Shown piece by piece: positions 1 through 7,978 of a stretch of DNA of 64,000 bases; position 1 is the first letter of the stretch, and each line of letters starts with the position of its first letter. The position numbers and the translations under genes were made by a program. Source of the DNA: JAEXOD01 sp043805435 (GTDB taxonomy: Bacteria > Bacteroidota > Ignavibacteria > Ignavibacteriales > Melioribacteraceae); contig JAZDHY010000044.1 in NCBI GenBank assembly GCA_043805435.1, positions 1-64,000 on the forward strand, given 5' to 3'. A model generated the notes under the pieces. The model saw only the letters and a list, made by a program, of their open reading frames with translations, ran no database searches and was not told the DNA's origin.

Positions 1-84
1 CCCATTCCGAACAGAGAAGTTAAGCCCTTATACGCCGATGATACTGCATGCGCAGGTGTGTGGAAAAGTAGGTAGTCGCCAGGC
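1..84 (+). rRNA. rrf: 5S ribosomal RNA, 3' part
   Basis: The window opens inside a 5S rRNA gene. The conserved loop CCATTCCGAACAGAGAAGTTAAGCCC is present in its first 30 bases (given here only as the well-known 5S motif core CCGAACAGAGAAGTTAAG), followed by the GTGTGTGGAAAAGTAGGT strand and a 3' end near GCCAGGC. The 5' third lies outside the window. A rho-independent terminator follows at 100-131, which fits the 3' end of an rRNA operon transcribed rightward. The exact 3' end is estimated to within a few bases. Confidence 0.95.
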
Positions 85-99
85 TTTATTTTTAAGCTA

Positions 100-131
100 A
101 AGGTCTTGTATTTATATACAAGGCCTTTTTG
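100..131 (+). terminator. Rho-independent terminator of the rRNA operon
   Basis: A 12-bp stem pairs 100-111 with 116-127, with one G-U pair and a 4-nt loop, and runs directly into a T tract (126-130). It lies 15 bases after the end of the 5S rRNA and ends rRNA operon transcription. Confidence 0.88.
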
Positions 132-860
132 CGTTTTAAAACCAAAATATAATCCGAAAATAAAATAATCTCTGATTTTACATTAGATATTATTATATTC
201 TATAATCTTTTTATTAATACTAGGTTGTGGAAAATTTAATTGCATTTATTTTATATATGTAAATGAAATTACTTTGGGTTAAATAATTTAACAATAATAT
301 TCTTCAACTAAGCGTAAAGGCCATCGAGGATGGTTATAATTCCCAATGTCTTAATTGACATCTTTATATACAATCCTTATAATATTATATAGAAAAACCA
401 ATTATGACTTTATTTATCCCTGTTAAAATGATCATGGCATTCGTGCTGAGGTTTACGGAACAGATAAAACGGGCTTCAGTCCTTATTCTTTTTGTTATTT
501 ATTTGTTTGGGTGATAATAAATATAAATTCTATTGTTTTCTATTGCAAAATCCGGGATAATCCATCAATTGACTAAAATAGTGTTCATATAGTAAATCTA
601 TTGACAAAATTAACATAAAAGGATATAATTGTTAATATTACGTAATAAAAATATTATAAAAATGAATAAGAAAAATAATATTAAAAAATTATATGAATTA
701 GACGGATTGTATAAACATAAAAAAACCAAATATTTAAATATTTGATTAATTTTATAAAGAAAAGAATGGTAAAAATATTAAATGTATATTGCTATTTTAA
801 TTCTATCTATTTAAGTTAAAACTGGTAATTAATAATTTAATTTATTGGTAGGTTTTTATA
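132..860. other. Non-coding region between the rRNA operon and the glycan island
   Basis: About 730 bases of very AT-rich DNA without a convincing gene. The only possible peptides are a 36-codon hydrophobic frame from 403 and a 27-codon frame from 662, both without a ribosome-binding site or family resemblance. The segment 433-555 resembles a repeat also found at 50063-50180 (separate entry). The promoter of the gene starting at 861 should lie in the last 150 bases, but no box stands out from the AT background. Confidence 0.5.
433..555 (+). repeat. Dispersed intergenic repeat, diverged copy A
   Basis: By eye this stretch aligns with 50063-50180. Both have a GCATT/GTATT start, then a GGGCTTCAGTCC / AGGCTTCAACCC block, then a T-rich stretch with TTTGGG and GGTGAT, then a shared block ending in TTTTCTATTGCAAAATCCGG / CTTTCTATTGCATAATTCGG. 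The opposite-strand element at 49310-49395 carries the first part. Copies are diverged and non-coding, so the family looks old and immobile. Confidence 0.5.
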
Positions 861-1889
861 ATGGTAAAATTTTGTCCTCTTATATCAATTTGTATTTTTA
901 CTTATAATAGAGCAAATTATATAAAAGAAACTATTGAAAGTGTTCTTGAACAAAGTTATGATAATTATGAAATAGTGATTGTAAATGATGGTTCAACGGA
1001 TGAAACTGAAGATGTAATAAAAAGTATTATTACCAAAAAAATAAGATACTTTAAAAAAGAACATACTAATGCACCTGATACAAGAAATAGAGCATTAAAA
1101 GAAGCCAAAGGTGATTATATATTATGGCTTGGTGATGATGATTTGTTACACAAAGATATTTTACAAATTTATGTTGATACTTTAATTAAATTTCCTGATG
1201 TGGATATTTGTTATTGTAATTTATTGGCATTTAATGAACATAAAGGAATATTAAGACAGTTTGTGTACAGAGATTGGTACAATGACCAAGCTAACTTGCA
1301 GGCCTTTTTATTAATCGGACAACCTATTCCTGATGGAAGTACAATTATTAATAGAAGAGTATATGATGTAATTGGCGAGTTTAATATAGAATTTAACAGA
1401 GCCCAAGACTATGAATTTTATACACGTGTAGTTTTATCCGGCAAATTTCAATTTAAATATGTAGATGAGTTTTTAGTAAAATATAGAATCCATGAAAAAA
1501 ATATTACGTTAAATTTATCGGGTCAAATTAATTACTGTTATGAAGCTAAAATTTTAAAATCTTTATTAGAAAAAAATCCACTTCAAATATTTTTTCCAAG
1601 TTTAGATTGGGAATCTGATACAAAACATTCTTTATCGGAAGCGTATTACGGAATTGGCATTAAATATTTTAATTATGCAGCTTATCCGGAATCTTTATTT
1701 TATTTAATATCTTCCTTAAGGTTTAACCCGCTTTTAGACAGGTTAAAACACATTATTGAAAGTTTTATTCAATTTGGATTAATTAAAGAAATAAAAATAT
1801 TGCTTTATTTTACTAAAGATTTATTTAATGAAGCCGAAGAACTGGATGAAATAATTAAATTACTTGAAAATTATAATATAGAAAAATAA
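861..1889 (+). CDS. Glycosyltransferase family 2
   Basis: 342-residue cytoplasmic GT-A glycosyltransferase. It opens with the family-2 nucleotide-sugar fold (PLISICIFTYNR, residues 6-17), has the NDGSTDE motif at 42-48 and the DDD metal and sugar-nucleotide site at 92-94. A later RAQDYEF acceptor-side motif also fits. No membrane segment is present, so it probably acts on a lipid- or protein-linked acceptor at the inner face of the membrane. It is the first of three plus-strand genes (with the LpxD-like and PIG-L genes, gaps of 15 and 16 bases) that converge on the amino-sugar operon. Donor and acceptor cannot be read from sequence. Confidence 0.88.
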   Translation: MVKFCPLISICIFTYNRANYIKETIESVLEQSYDNYEIVIVNDGSTDETEDVIKSIITKKIRYFKKEHTNAPDTRNRALKEAKGDYILWLGDDDLLHKDILQIYVDTLIKFPDVDICYCNLLAFNEHKGILRQFVYRDWYNDQANLQAFLLIGQPIPDGSTIINRRVYDVIGEFNIEFNRAQDYEFYTRVVLSGKFQFKYVDEFLVKYRIHEKNITLNLSGQINYCYEAKILKSLLEKNPLQIFFPSLDWESDTKHSLSEAYYGIGIKYFNYAAYPESLFYLISSLRFNPLLDRLKHIIESFIQFGLIKEIKILLYFTKDLFNEAEELDEIIKLLENYNIEK

Positions 1890-1904
1890 ATGTGTTAACT
1901 TAAT

Positions 1905-2846
1905 ATGATAATAAATATAAAAGTAATAAATATTTTAGAAAGTTTTACCTTCCCTTATAAAATACTTGGAAATATTAATAATTTAGAAATTAATAATATT
2001 AAACCAATACTGGAAGCCGATGAATTTTCGTTCTGCTGGATAAATCCAAAAAGGAGAGAAAAAAACGAATATGCGGCAAATACAAAATCAAGATTTATTG
2101 TTTGTGACGATACTGTTAAAATAACAGAGGAAATGCTTATTAATAAGTGTTTTTTGATTGTTCAAAATCCTAAATTAATATTTTTAAGAATAGTTGAAAA
2201 ATATTTTATTAATGAAACAAAACACACAATTCACCCCAAAAGCGAAATTGATAAAGATGCAAAAATAGGAAATAATGTACTTATAGGTGCATTTACTTAT
2301 ATAGGCAAATGTGAAATTGGTGAAGGTACAAAAATATACGGAAACTGTTATTTATATGACAATGTAAAAGTAGGTAAAAACGTAACTATACACGCCGGAA
2401 CCGTAATTGGTGCCGATGGTTTTGGTTATCAAAGAAACGAAAACGGGCAAATGGAAAAATTTCCGCATATAGGCGGAGTAATAATAGAAGATAATGTTGA
2501 TATAGGTGCCAATACATGTATTGATAAAGGTGCTTTGGGAAATACCTTAATTAAAGAAGGTGCAAAAATAGATAATTTAGTTCATATTGCACATAATGTT
2601 GTTGTTGGTAAAGATGCAGTTGTTATTGCAAATAGTATGATTGGCGGCAGCACAATAATTGGTGACAGAGCTTGGGTTGCGCCTTCTGTATCCTTAATGA
2701 ATTCAATTGAAATTGGTGAAAACACAACAATTGGACTTGGTGGTGTTGTAATAAAATCGATTCCGGCAAATGAAGTTTGGGTCGGATTTCCTGCAAAACC
2801 GATAAAGGAATATTTAAGTATTCAAAACAAATTAAAAAAATTATAA
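1905..2846 (+). CDS. LpxD-like sugar N-acyltransferase
   Basis: 313 residues with the two parts of LpxD. An N-terminal uridine-binding-like domain (about 1-105) precedes a left-handed beta-helix of hexapeptide repeats (about 108-295). Diagnostic LpxD blocks are GADGFGY at 169-175, IGANTCIDKGA at 200-210 and HIAHN at 227-231, whose last His corresponds to the catalytic His of LpxD. LpxD enzymes move an (R)-3-hydroxyacyl group from acyl-ACP to the amine of a UDP-amino sugar. Its position beside an operon with two ACPs, a KAS III and ketoacyl reductases suggests it may acylate an amino sugar of that pathway rather than serve lipid A. A housekeeping lpxD role is not excluded, but lpxA, fabZ and lpxB are absent here. 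Confidence 0.85.
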   Translation: MIINIKVINILESFTFPYKILGNINNLEINNIKPILEADEFSFCWINPKRREKNEYAANTKSRFIVCDDTVKITEEMLINKCFLIVQNPKLIFLRIVEKYFINETKHTIHPKSEIDKDAKIGNNVLIGAFTYIGKCEIGEGTKIYGNCYLYDNVKVGKNVTIHAGTVIGADGFGYQRNENGQMEKFPHIGGVIIEDNVDIGANTCIDKGALGNTLIKEGAKIDNLVHIAHNVVVGKDAVVIANSMIGGSTIIGDRAWVAPSVSLMNSIEIGENTTIGLGGVVIKSIPANEVWVGFPAKPIKEYLSIQNKLKKL

Positions 2847-2862
2847 ATTAGTGATTTAATAA

Positions 2863-3501
2863 ATGATAGAACAAGTTAATAGGGTTTTAATTTTAGCTCC
2901 CCATACCGATGATGGCGAATTTGGCTGTGGCGCAAGTGCCGCAAAATTTATTTTGCAAGGTAAAGAAGTTTATTATGCTGCGTTTTCTTTAGCGGAAGAA
3001 TCTGTTCCACCTCCATTCCCTAAAAATATTTTAGAAGTTGAAGTAAAAGCTGCAACAAAAGTAATGGGAATTCCACCGCAAAACTTATTATTGTATAAAT
3101 ATAAGGTTCGTAATTTTGCATATCAAAGACAGGATATTTTGGAAGATCTGGTAAAATTAAATAATGAAATTAAACCCGATTTGATTTTTATGCCTTCCAT
3201 TGATGACTTACATCAAGATCACACAACTATTGCGCACGAAGGATTAAGAGCTTTTAAACGGACTTCAATTTTATGTTACGAATTGCCATGGAATAATTTA
3301 CATTTTTATACAAATTGTTTTATAAAATTTGGTGAAGAGGAATTACAGACAAAAATAAACGCATTGGATTGTTACAATTCTCAAAAAGGAAGAAATTACG
3401 CAACGGCAGAATTTATTAAAAGTTTGGCTGTAACACGCGGTACGCAAATTGGAAGCCGATATGCCGAAGTATTTGAAGTTACCCGGTGGATAATAAAATA
3501 A
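2863..3501 (+). CDS. PIG-L family zinc deacetylase
   Basis: 212-residue LmbE/PIG-L hydrolase. The zinc site reads PHTDDGE at 13-19 (His14 and Asp17 as likely ligands), with the second part HQDH at 117-120. Family members deacetylate N-acetyl sugars or small amides (GlcNAc-PI, bacillithiol precursor, lincomycin pathway). The HPDD of most members is HTDD here. It ends the short plus-strand operon, and its stop lies only 6 bases from the convergent aminotransferase stop. It may remove an N-acyl group to expose the amine that another enzyme re-acylates; this is inference. Confidence 0.85.
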   Translation: MIEQVNRVLILAPHTDDGEFGCGASAAKFILQGKEVYYAAFSLAEESVPPPFPKNILEVEVKAATKVMGIPPQNLLLYKYKVRNFAYQRQDILEDLVKLNNEIKPDLIFMPSIDDLHQDHTTIAHEGLRAFKRTSILCYELPWNNLHFYTNCFIKFGEEELQTKINALDCYNSQKGRNYATAEFIKSLAVTRGTQIGSRYAEVFEVTRWIIK

Positions 3502-3507
3502 TAACTG

Positions 3508-4632
3508 CTAATAATTATTTATCTTTTCAACAACATACTTTATTTCTTCATCGGTTAAAATTGGACTTATAGGAAGGCTTAACACTTGATTATGAATGGT
3601 TTCCGTTATTGGTAAAAATAAATTATTCCATTCTTTATATGCGTTTTGTTTGTGGGGCGGAATAGGATAATGTATTAATGTTTGAATTCCATTATTAGAT
3701 AGATATTTTTGCAATTCATCTCTATTATCTGTTCTGATTACAAATAAATGCCAAATATGCTCTAAATAATTTTCAATTTTCAATTTTGAATTTATAACTG
3801 GAAGAATGATTTTTTTATTTTTAATGTTTTGGCAATAAAATTGAGCAATCTCTCTTCTCCTTTGATTATCATTATCCAGATATTTTAATTTAACACTTAA
3901 AACAGCAGCCTGCATCTCGTCTAAACGACTGTTTATACCCTTATATTCATTAATATATTTGATTTTTGAGCCGTAATTGGCAATTGTTTTAATAACCTCA
4001 TAAAGTTCAGTATCGCCGGTTGTAACCGCCCCGGCATCACCTAAAGCTCCTAAATTTTTACCTGGATAAAAACTATGTCCGGCGGCATTACCAATGGAGC
4101 CTGTTCGTTGTTTATTATAATAAGCTCCTTGTGCCTGTGCATTGTCTTCAATTAAAATAATATTATATTGATCAACAATTCTTTTAATTTCGGTTTGCAT
4201 TGAGTTTTGTCCATATAAATGAACAATCATAATTCCTTTTGTTTTTTGGGTAATTTGTTTTTCAATAAGCAGGGGATCTATATTGTATGTGTTAATGTCC
4301 GGTTCTACTAAAATGGGTTTAAGCCTGTTTTCGGTTATTGCAAGTATTGAAGCAATATATGTATTGGCGGGTACAATAATTTCGTCACCTTCATTCATTA
4401 CACCCATTTCTATATAAGCCCGCAATATTAAACGTAAAGCATCTAAACCATTGGCAACACCAATACAGTGTTTTGTACCAATAAATGATGAGTACTCCTC
4501 CTCAAATTTATTAACAGCATTACCCTTTATATACCAGCCCGAACGGAAGACATTTATTAATTTGTCTTCTATTTCGCTTTGATATACTTTATTAATTTGT
4601 TTCAAGTCAAGAAAATTAATTTTTTGTATCAT
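3508..4632 (-). CDS. DegT/DnrJ/EryC1 aminotransferase, FdtB/QdtB-like
   Basis: 374-residue PLP-dependent sugar aminotransferase. Asp163 in IEDNAQ contacts the PLP ring nitrogen, and the Schiff-base lysine is Lys192 in SFYPGKNLGALGDAGA. That wording is typical of the dTDP-3-keto-6-deoxyhexose 3-aminotransferases FdtB and QdtB. These enzymes act right after FdtA/QdtA ketoisomerases, and two such ketoisomerase genes start this operon (13415-14243). The expected product is a dTDP-3-amino-3,6-dideoxyhexose, using glutamate as amino donor. It is the last gene of the minus-strand operon, 20 bases after the ligase gene. Confidence 0.9.
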   Translation of the reverse strand: MIQKINFLDLKQINKVYQSEIEDKLINVFRSGWYIKGNAVNKFEEEYSSFIGTKHCIGVANGLDALRLILRAYIEMGVMNEGDEIIVPANTYIASILAITENRLKPILVEPDINTYNIDPLLIEKQITQKTKGIMIVHLYGQNSMQTEIKRIVDQYNIILIEDNAQAQGAYYNKQRTGSIGNAAGHSFYPGKNLGALGDAGAVTTGDTELYEVIKTIANYGSKIKYINEYKGINSRLDEMQAAVLSVKLKYLDNDNQRRREIAQFYCQNIKNKKIILPVINSKLKIENYLEHIWHLFVIRTDNRDELQKYLSNNGIQTLIHYPIPPHKQNAYKEWNNLFLPITETIHNQVLSLPISPILTDEEIKYVVEKINNY

Positions 4633-4652
4633 TCTTTTGTCTAAATGGTTAA

Positions 4653-6008
4653 TTAATTAAGGTCTCTTCTATTTTTTTTGAATCTATCATTTATTTGGTC
4701 TTCATTAGAAAAATAAAATTTTACCGGCACTTTATATCTAGCTAATTTTTCATTGCAATATCTTTTTATTTCTGCAGAAAATAAATTATGATCCGATTCT
4801 TCAATTAATTGTATTTTGGCACAAACAATATTGCCTAAAATAGGATTTTTTTGACCAAAAACAGTAACACTTTTAATATTATTAATCTCTAATATTATAT
4901 TTTCAACTTCTTGCGGAAATACTTTTTCACCGCCGACATTAATAATTTCTGATTTTCTACCTAAAATTTTGTAATAATCTCCTTTTACTTCAACAGAATC
5001 ACCGGTAATAAACCAGTTATCGTGTGTAAAAGGACTTGGTGCATTTAAGTATCCCAACATAGCGGATTCAGCTTTTATTTGCAAAATTCCATCAATAACG
5101 CGAGTTTGATATCCGTCTCCGCCAATCTTTACCCACAACGAGTTATTGTCTTCGGATTTTGATCTGAGTACGCCTAATTCAATTAAACCATAGGTCTGCC
5201 GTAAAGAGACATTTGGAAATATTTTATTTAGATGTCTCAAAAGACTTTCCGGCATTGGTTCGGTGCCATAACTAATTATCTTCAAGCTGCTTAAATTCCA
5301 CCTGTTATGTGCATGGCTTAGTAACAAAAGATTTAGAAATGATGGTGAAGCCGGTAATAACTCGACTTTGTATTTTTCAATTTGCTCGCATACATAATCA
5401 GGCGTCCGTTCATTAAGAGTAACAATCGTTCCTCCGTTAGAAAGTATATGAAATAAAGTATTTAGTCCGCCCCAATGGTCAAATAAAAGAAAATTTACTG
5501 TTTTTAATGCATTTCGTTTAATTTTAAATTTATTTAATAAAATTGAAAAATCGTGAACAGCAGCTTTCGGTTGGCCGGATGAACCTGATGTAAATAAAAC
5601 TAAACCGGGGACATTTTTAATTAATAACTGTTCATAAAGGATAGGTTTAGGACTACTTGAGTTGTCGTCAAAGTTAATTATGTCAATATTATTTATATCA
5701 TAAACCTTAATTAAGGTTTCTATTTTTGCTATTTTATATTTAATTAAATTTTTTTCATTTTGTTTTATATCCAAAGAAACAATTGTAGCTTTTTTATATA
5801 TCAGAGTAAATAAAATTGCAATAGCCTCAAGGGAAAAATCAGCTTCAAGACCCACAACTTGTCCGGTTTTAATATAATTTAGTTTTTGTTCCCAAACAAT
5901 TATTGCTTGAAGCAAATCAGAATAAGAATAAAACTTATTGTTTGAAATTATTGCTGTTTGTTTATCAAACTGCTCAAAAATTTGGGAAAACCATCTATTA
6001 TCATCCAT
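4653..6008 (-). CDS. AMP-dependent acyl-ACP/acyl-CoA ligase
   Basis: 451 residues from the ATG at 6008, chosen over a TTG 15 bases upstream. This start sits inside an ATGGATGA overlap with the preceding ACP stop. It is an adenylate-forming (ANL) enzyme: P-loop TSGSSGQPK at 140-148, a YGLIELG motif, and near the C-terminus TGD and GRKSEIINVGGEKVFP, with a final lysine region RFKKNRRDL. It is somewhat shorter than typical acyl-CoA ligases (about 500-550). Translational coupling to an ACP suggests it activates a carboxylic acid and loads it on that ACP. The acid cannot be named from sequence. Confidence 0.85.
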   Translation of the reverse strand: MDDNRWFSQIFEQFDKQTAIISNNKFYSYSDLLQAIIVWEQKLNYIKTGQVVGLEADFSLEAIAILFTLIYKKATIVSLDIKQNEKNLIKYKIAKIETLIKVYDINNIDIINFDDNSSSPKPILYEQLLIKNVPGLVLFTSGSSGQPKAAVHDFSILLNKFKIKRNALKTVNFLLFDHWGGLNTLFHILSNGGTIVTLNERTPDYVCEQIEKYKVELLPASPSFLNLLLLSHAHNRWNLSSLKIISYGTEPMPESLLRHLNKIFPNVSLRQTYGLIELGVLRSKSEDNNSLWVKIGGDGYQTRVIDGILQIKAESAMLGYLNAPSPFTHDNWFITGDSVEVKGDYYKILGRKSEIINVGGEKVFPQEVENIILEINNIKSVTVFGQKNPILGNIVCAKIQLIEESDHNLFSAEIKRYCNEKLARYKVPVKFYFSNEDQINDRFKKNRRDLN

Positions 6009-6240
6009 AATTCTCACTAACAATCAGTTCAATCAACTTAAAATTCGTAATATTGCCTACATCTTCATCTGGAATTGAAATCTGAAATTCTTCTTCAAGG
6101 GCAATGATAAGGTTCATGTGCTTAAGTGAATCCCACGCTTCGATTGTATCGGCTGAGGAAAGTTCGGTAATCTCATCAATATTTACACCAAATACAGCAG
6201 ACATAACTTTTTTAATTCGATTGCCTATATTGTTATCCAT
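6001..6240 (-). CDS. Acyl carrier protein (ACP 1)
   Basis: 79-residue acidic four-helix carrier. The phosphopantetheine serine is Ser38 in EAWDSLKHM, followed by the usual helix II/III pattern EEEFQISIPDED. The ATG at 6240 is preceded by a GAGG ribosome-binding site at 6 nt; a TTG four codons upstream is less likely. It overlaps the FkbH-like gene by 8 bases upstream and the ligase by 8 bases downstream. This is the arrangement expected when FkbH, ACP and ligase act as one loading module. Confidence 0.92.
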   Translation of the reverse strand: MDNNIGNRIKKVMSAVFGVNIDEITELSSADTIEAWDSLKHMNLIIALEEEFQISIPDEDVGNITNFKLIELIVSENYG

Positions 6241-7978
6241 ATATAACCTCAATATATTTTATGTTACTTGGTTTATAATTTTTAATTTCAAGTGAATATT
6301 TTTTAAAATTTAAAGTTTCTTCTTCTAAAACAAACGAACATTTATCAAAAAATCCGGAAACCTGATTATTTTTTTTAGAAACGTTGTATTTTGATTTAAG
6401 TGTTTTTATATTATTTTTTTTTGCCCTTCCTATTAAAAAGTCCATAAACACAAATTCAATATTGCGCCCAATAACTCTGCAGCTTAAAAGAAAAGTATCA
6501 ATTTCCGCAGAAAAATTTCGCATGTCTTTGTTTATAATTATTAATCCAACAATACCGCTTTTACCGTATTTGTCTTCAATTGATATTGCAAATACATCAA
6601 ATAATTCGTTTTGCAAAAAATTTTTAATATCTATTTCAGTATATCTATTATTGGTTAAGTTAAATTGATTTGTCTTTTGACTTAATTGGGACATTCTAGG
6701 AATAATTGAATAATCGTTTTTTAATATTGTCATTTTCAATTGAAGTGAACTCAAATAATCGTCAATATTTGCATACTCGTCTTTACTTTTTTCTCTTATT
6801 ATTTGCTGCTTATATAATTCAACTTTTGCAATATCTTCGGCAGTTAAAGACAGATTATAAAACATATTAATATTATTCTTAAAAAATGAGGGATATTCAA
6901 ATAAGTTGTTTGGTACTTGTAAAACAGTAACATTTGGTAATTTATTTTTAATAAGATTAATTTCAAACGGCGAATCATCAAGAAAAACAATACTGTCTAT
7001 ACCAATATTTAATTCGTTCGCAATATCTGAAAGGTTTTTTGCTTTATCAGTCCAGTTTATTTTTTTTATAACAATATTTTCGTTTTTTAATTTCATATCG
7101 GGATGCGAAGTAAGGACATCCTCAACATCAGTACTATTGTTTTTACTGCATAACCCTAATAAAATACCATTATTATTTAAGTAAATAGCAAGAGTTTGAA
7201 TTTCGGCAAATATCTTTCCATCTTTATTATGTTCCGACATTTGAATTCCATCTAATCCAACTTCACCAACAATCCCTTTCCATAAAGTATTATCACAATC
7301 CAATACAAGCATCTTTTTTGCTTTTCCTGTGGAAGCTAAAAAGATTGGTTCTACAAATTTGCAATATTGCTTAAAAAAGTTAATCGAATAGAGGGCCATT
7401 GAGGAATAAAAATACCGCCAATCAACACTTTTATCAATACTTAAAACAGAGATGATTTTATCTATTTCGATAATTTTAAAATTTGTTTTATTTATTTCTT
7501 CAATAAATAAGTTTAATTTATTTGTAATAACTTCAAAGTTGCTTTTATTAATTTTATTGTGCGAAAACAATAGAGAGGAGAACTTATTAAATAAAATTAA
7601 AGAAACATGCGAAAGGTTTTTAATAACAAAATCTATTTCAGATTTAATTTTATTTGTAATTTCCTCAAGTTGGTTCTCATTTAATAAGTCGCATTTATAA
7701 TAAAACCCCTCACTAAAATTACAAACTTCCCAAAAAATAACAACAACGTTTGCATCCTTAATATTAATACTATCTTGAACAATATTATCATATTTGCCAA
7801 TTGTAACAATAGCGGGAACATTTTCTTCTCTAAGGGATAACTCCATTATCTCTTTAATTTGGTGAATTGTAATATTTGAGAGAATAGAAATGTTAAAAAC
7901 GGGCTCTTTAATTTCCAATCCTTTTTTTCTGTTTAATTCCAATATCTCAAAATATTTTAACTCGTCCAATAATTTCAT
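6233..7978 (-). CDS. FkbH-like HAD-IIIC phosphatase/acyltransferase
   Basis: 581 residues in the FkbH layout: an N-terminal SGNH-like domain (about 1-210), a HAD phosphatase domain with the DxDxT nucleophile motif DCDNT at 227-231 in LVLDCDNTLWKG, and a C-terminal GNAT-like domain (about 395-560). FkbH proteins of polyketide pathways take 1,3-bisphosphoglycerate, dephosphorylate it and place a glyceryl unit on an ACP; relatives occur in surface-sugar loci. The gene after it encodes an ACP, with coding overlap. A glyceryl- or related hydroxyacyl-ACP is therefore the best guess for its product. The actual substrate is inference. Confidence 0.87.
   Translation of the reverse strand: MKLLDELKYFEILELNRKKGLEIKEPVFNISILSNITIHQIKEIMELSLREENVPAIVTIGKYDNIVQDSINIKDANVVVIFWEVCNFSEGFYYKCDLLNENQLEEITNKIKSEIDFVIKNLSHVSLILFNKFSSLLFSHNKINKSNFEVITNKLNLFIEEINKTNFKIIEIDKIISVLSIDKSVDWRYFYSSMALYSINFFKQYCKFVEPIFLASTGKAKKMLVLDCDNTLWKGIVGEVGLDGIQMSEHNKDGKIFAEIQTLAIYLNNNGILLGLCSKNNSTDVEDVLTSHPDMKLKNENIVIKKINWTDKAKNLSDIANELNIGIDSIVFLDDSPFEINLIKNKLPNVTVLQVPNNLFEYPSFFKNNINMFYNLSLTAEDIAKVELYKQQIIREKSKDEYANIDDYLSSLQLKMTILKNDYSIIPRMSQLSQKTNQFNLTNNRYTEIDIKNFLQNELFDVFAISIEDKYGKSGIVGLIIINKDMRNFSAEIDTFLLSCRVIGRNIEFVFMDFLIGRAKKNNIKTLKSKYNVSKKNNQVSGFFDKCSFVLEEETLNFKKYSLEIKNYKPSNIKYIEVIYG

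Noticed and set aside
403..513. 36-codon hydrophobic frame resembling a small membrane peptide
   Set aside because: No ribosome-binding site, and it overlaps a repeat whose other copy does not keep the frame.
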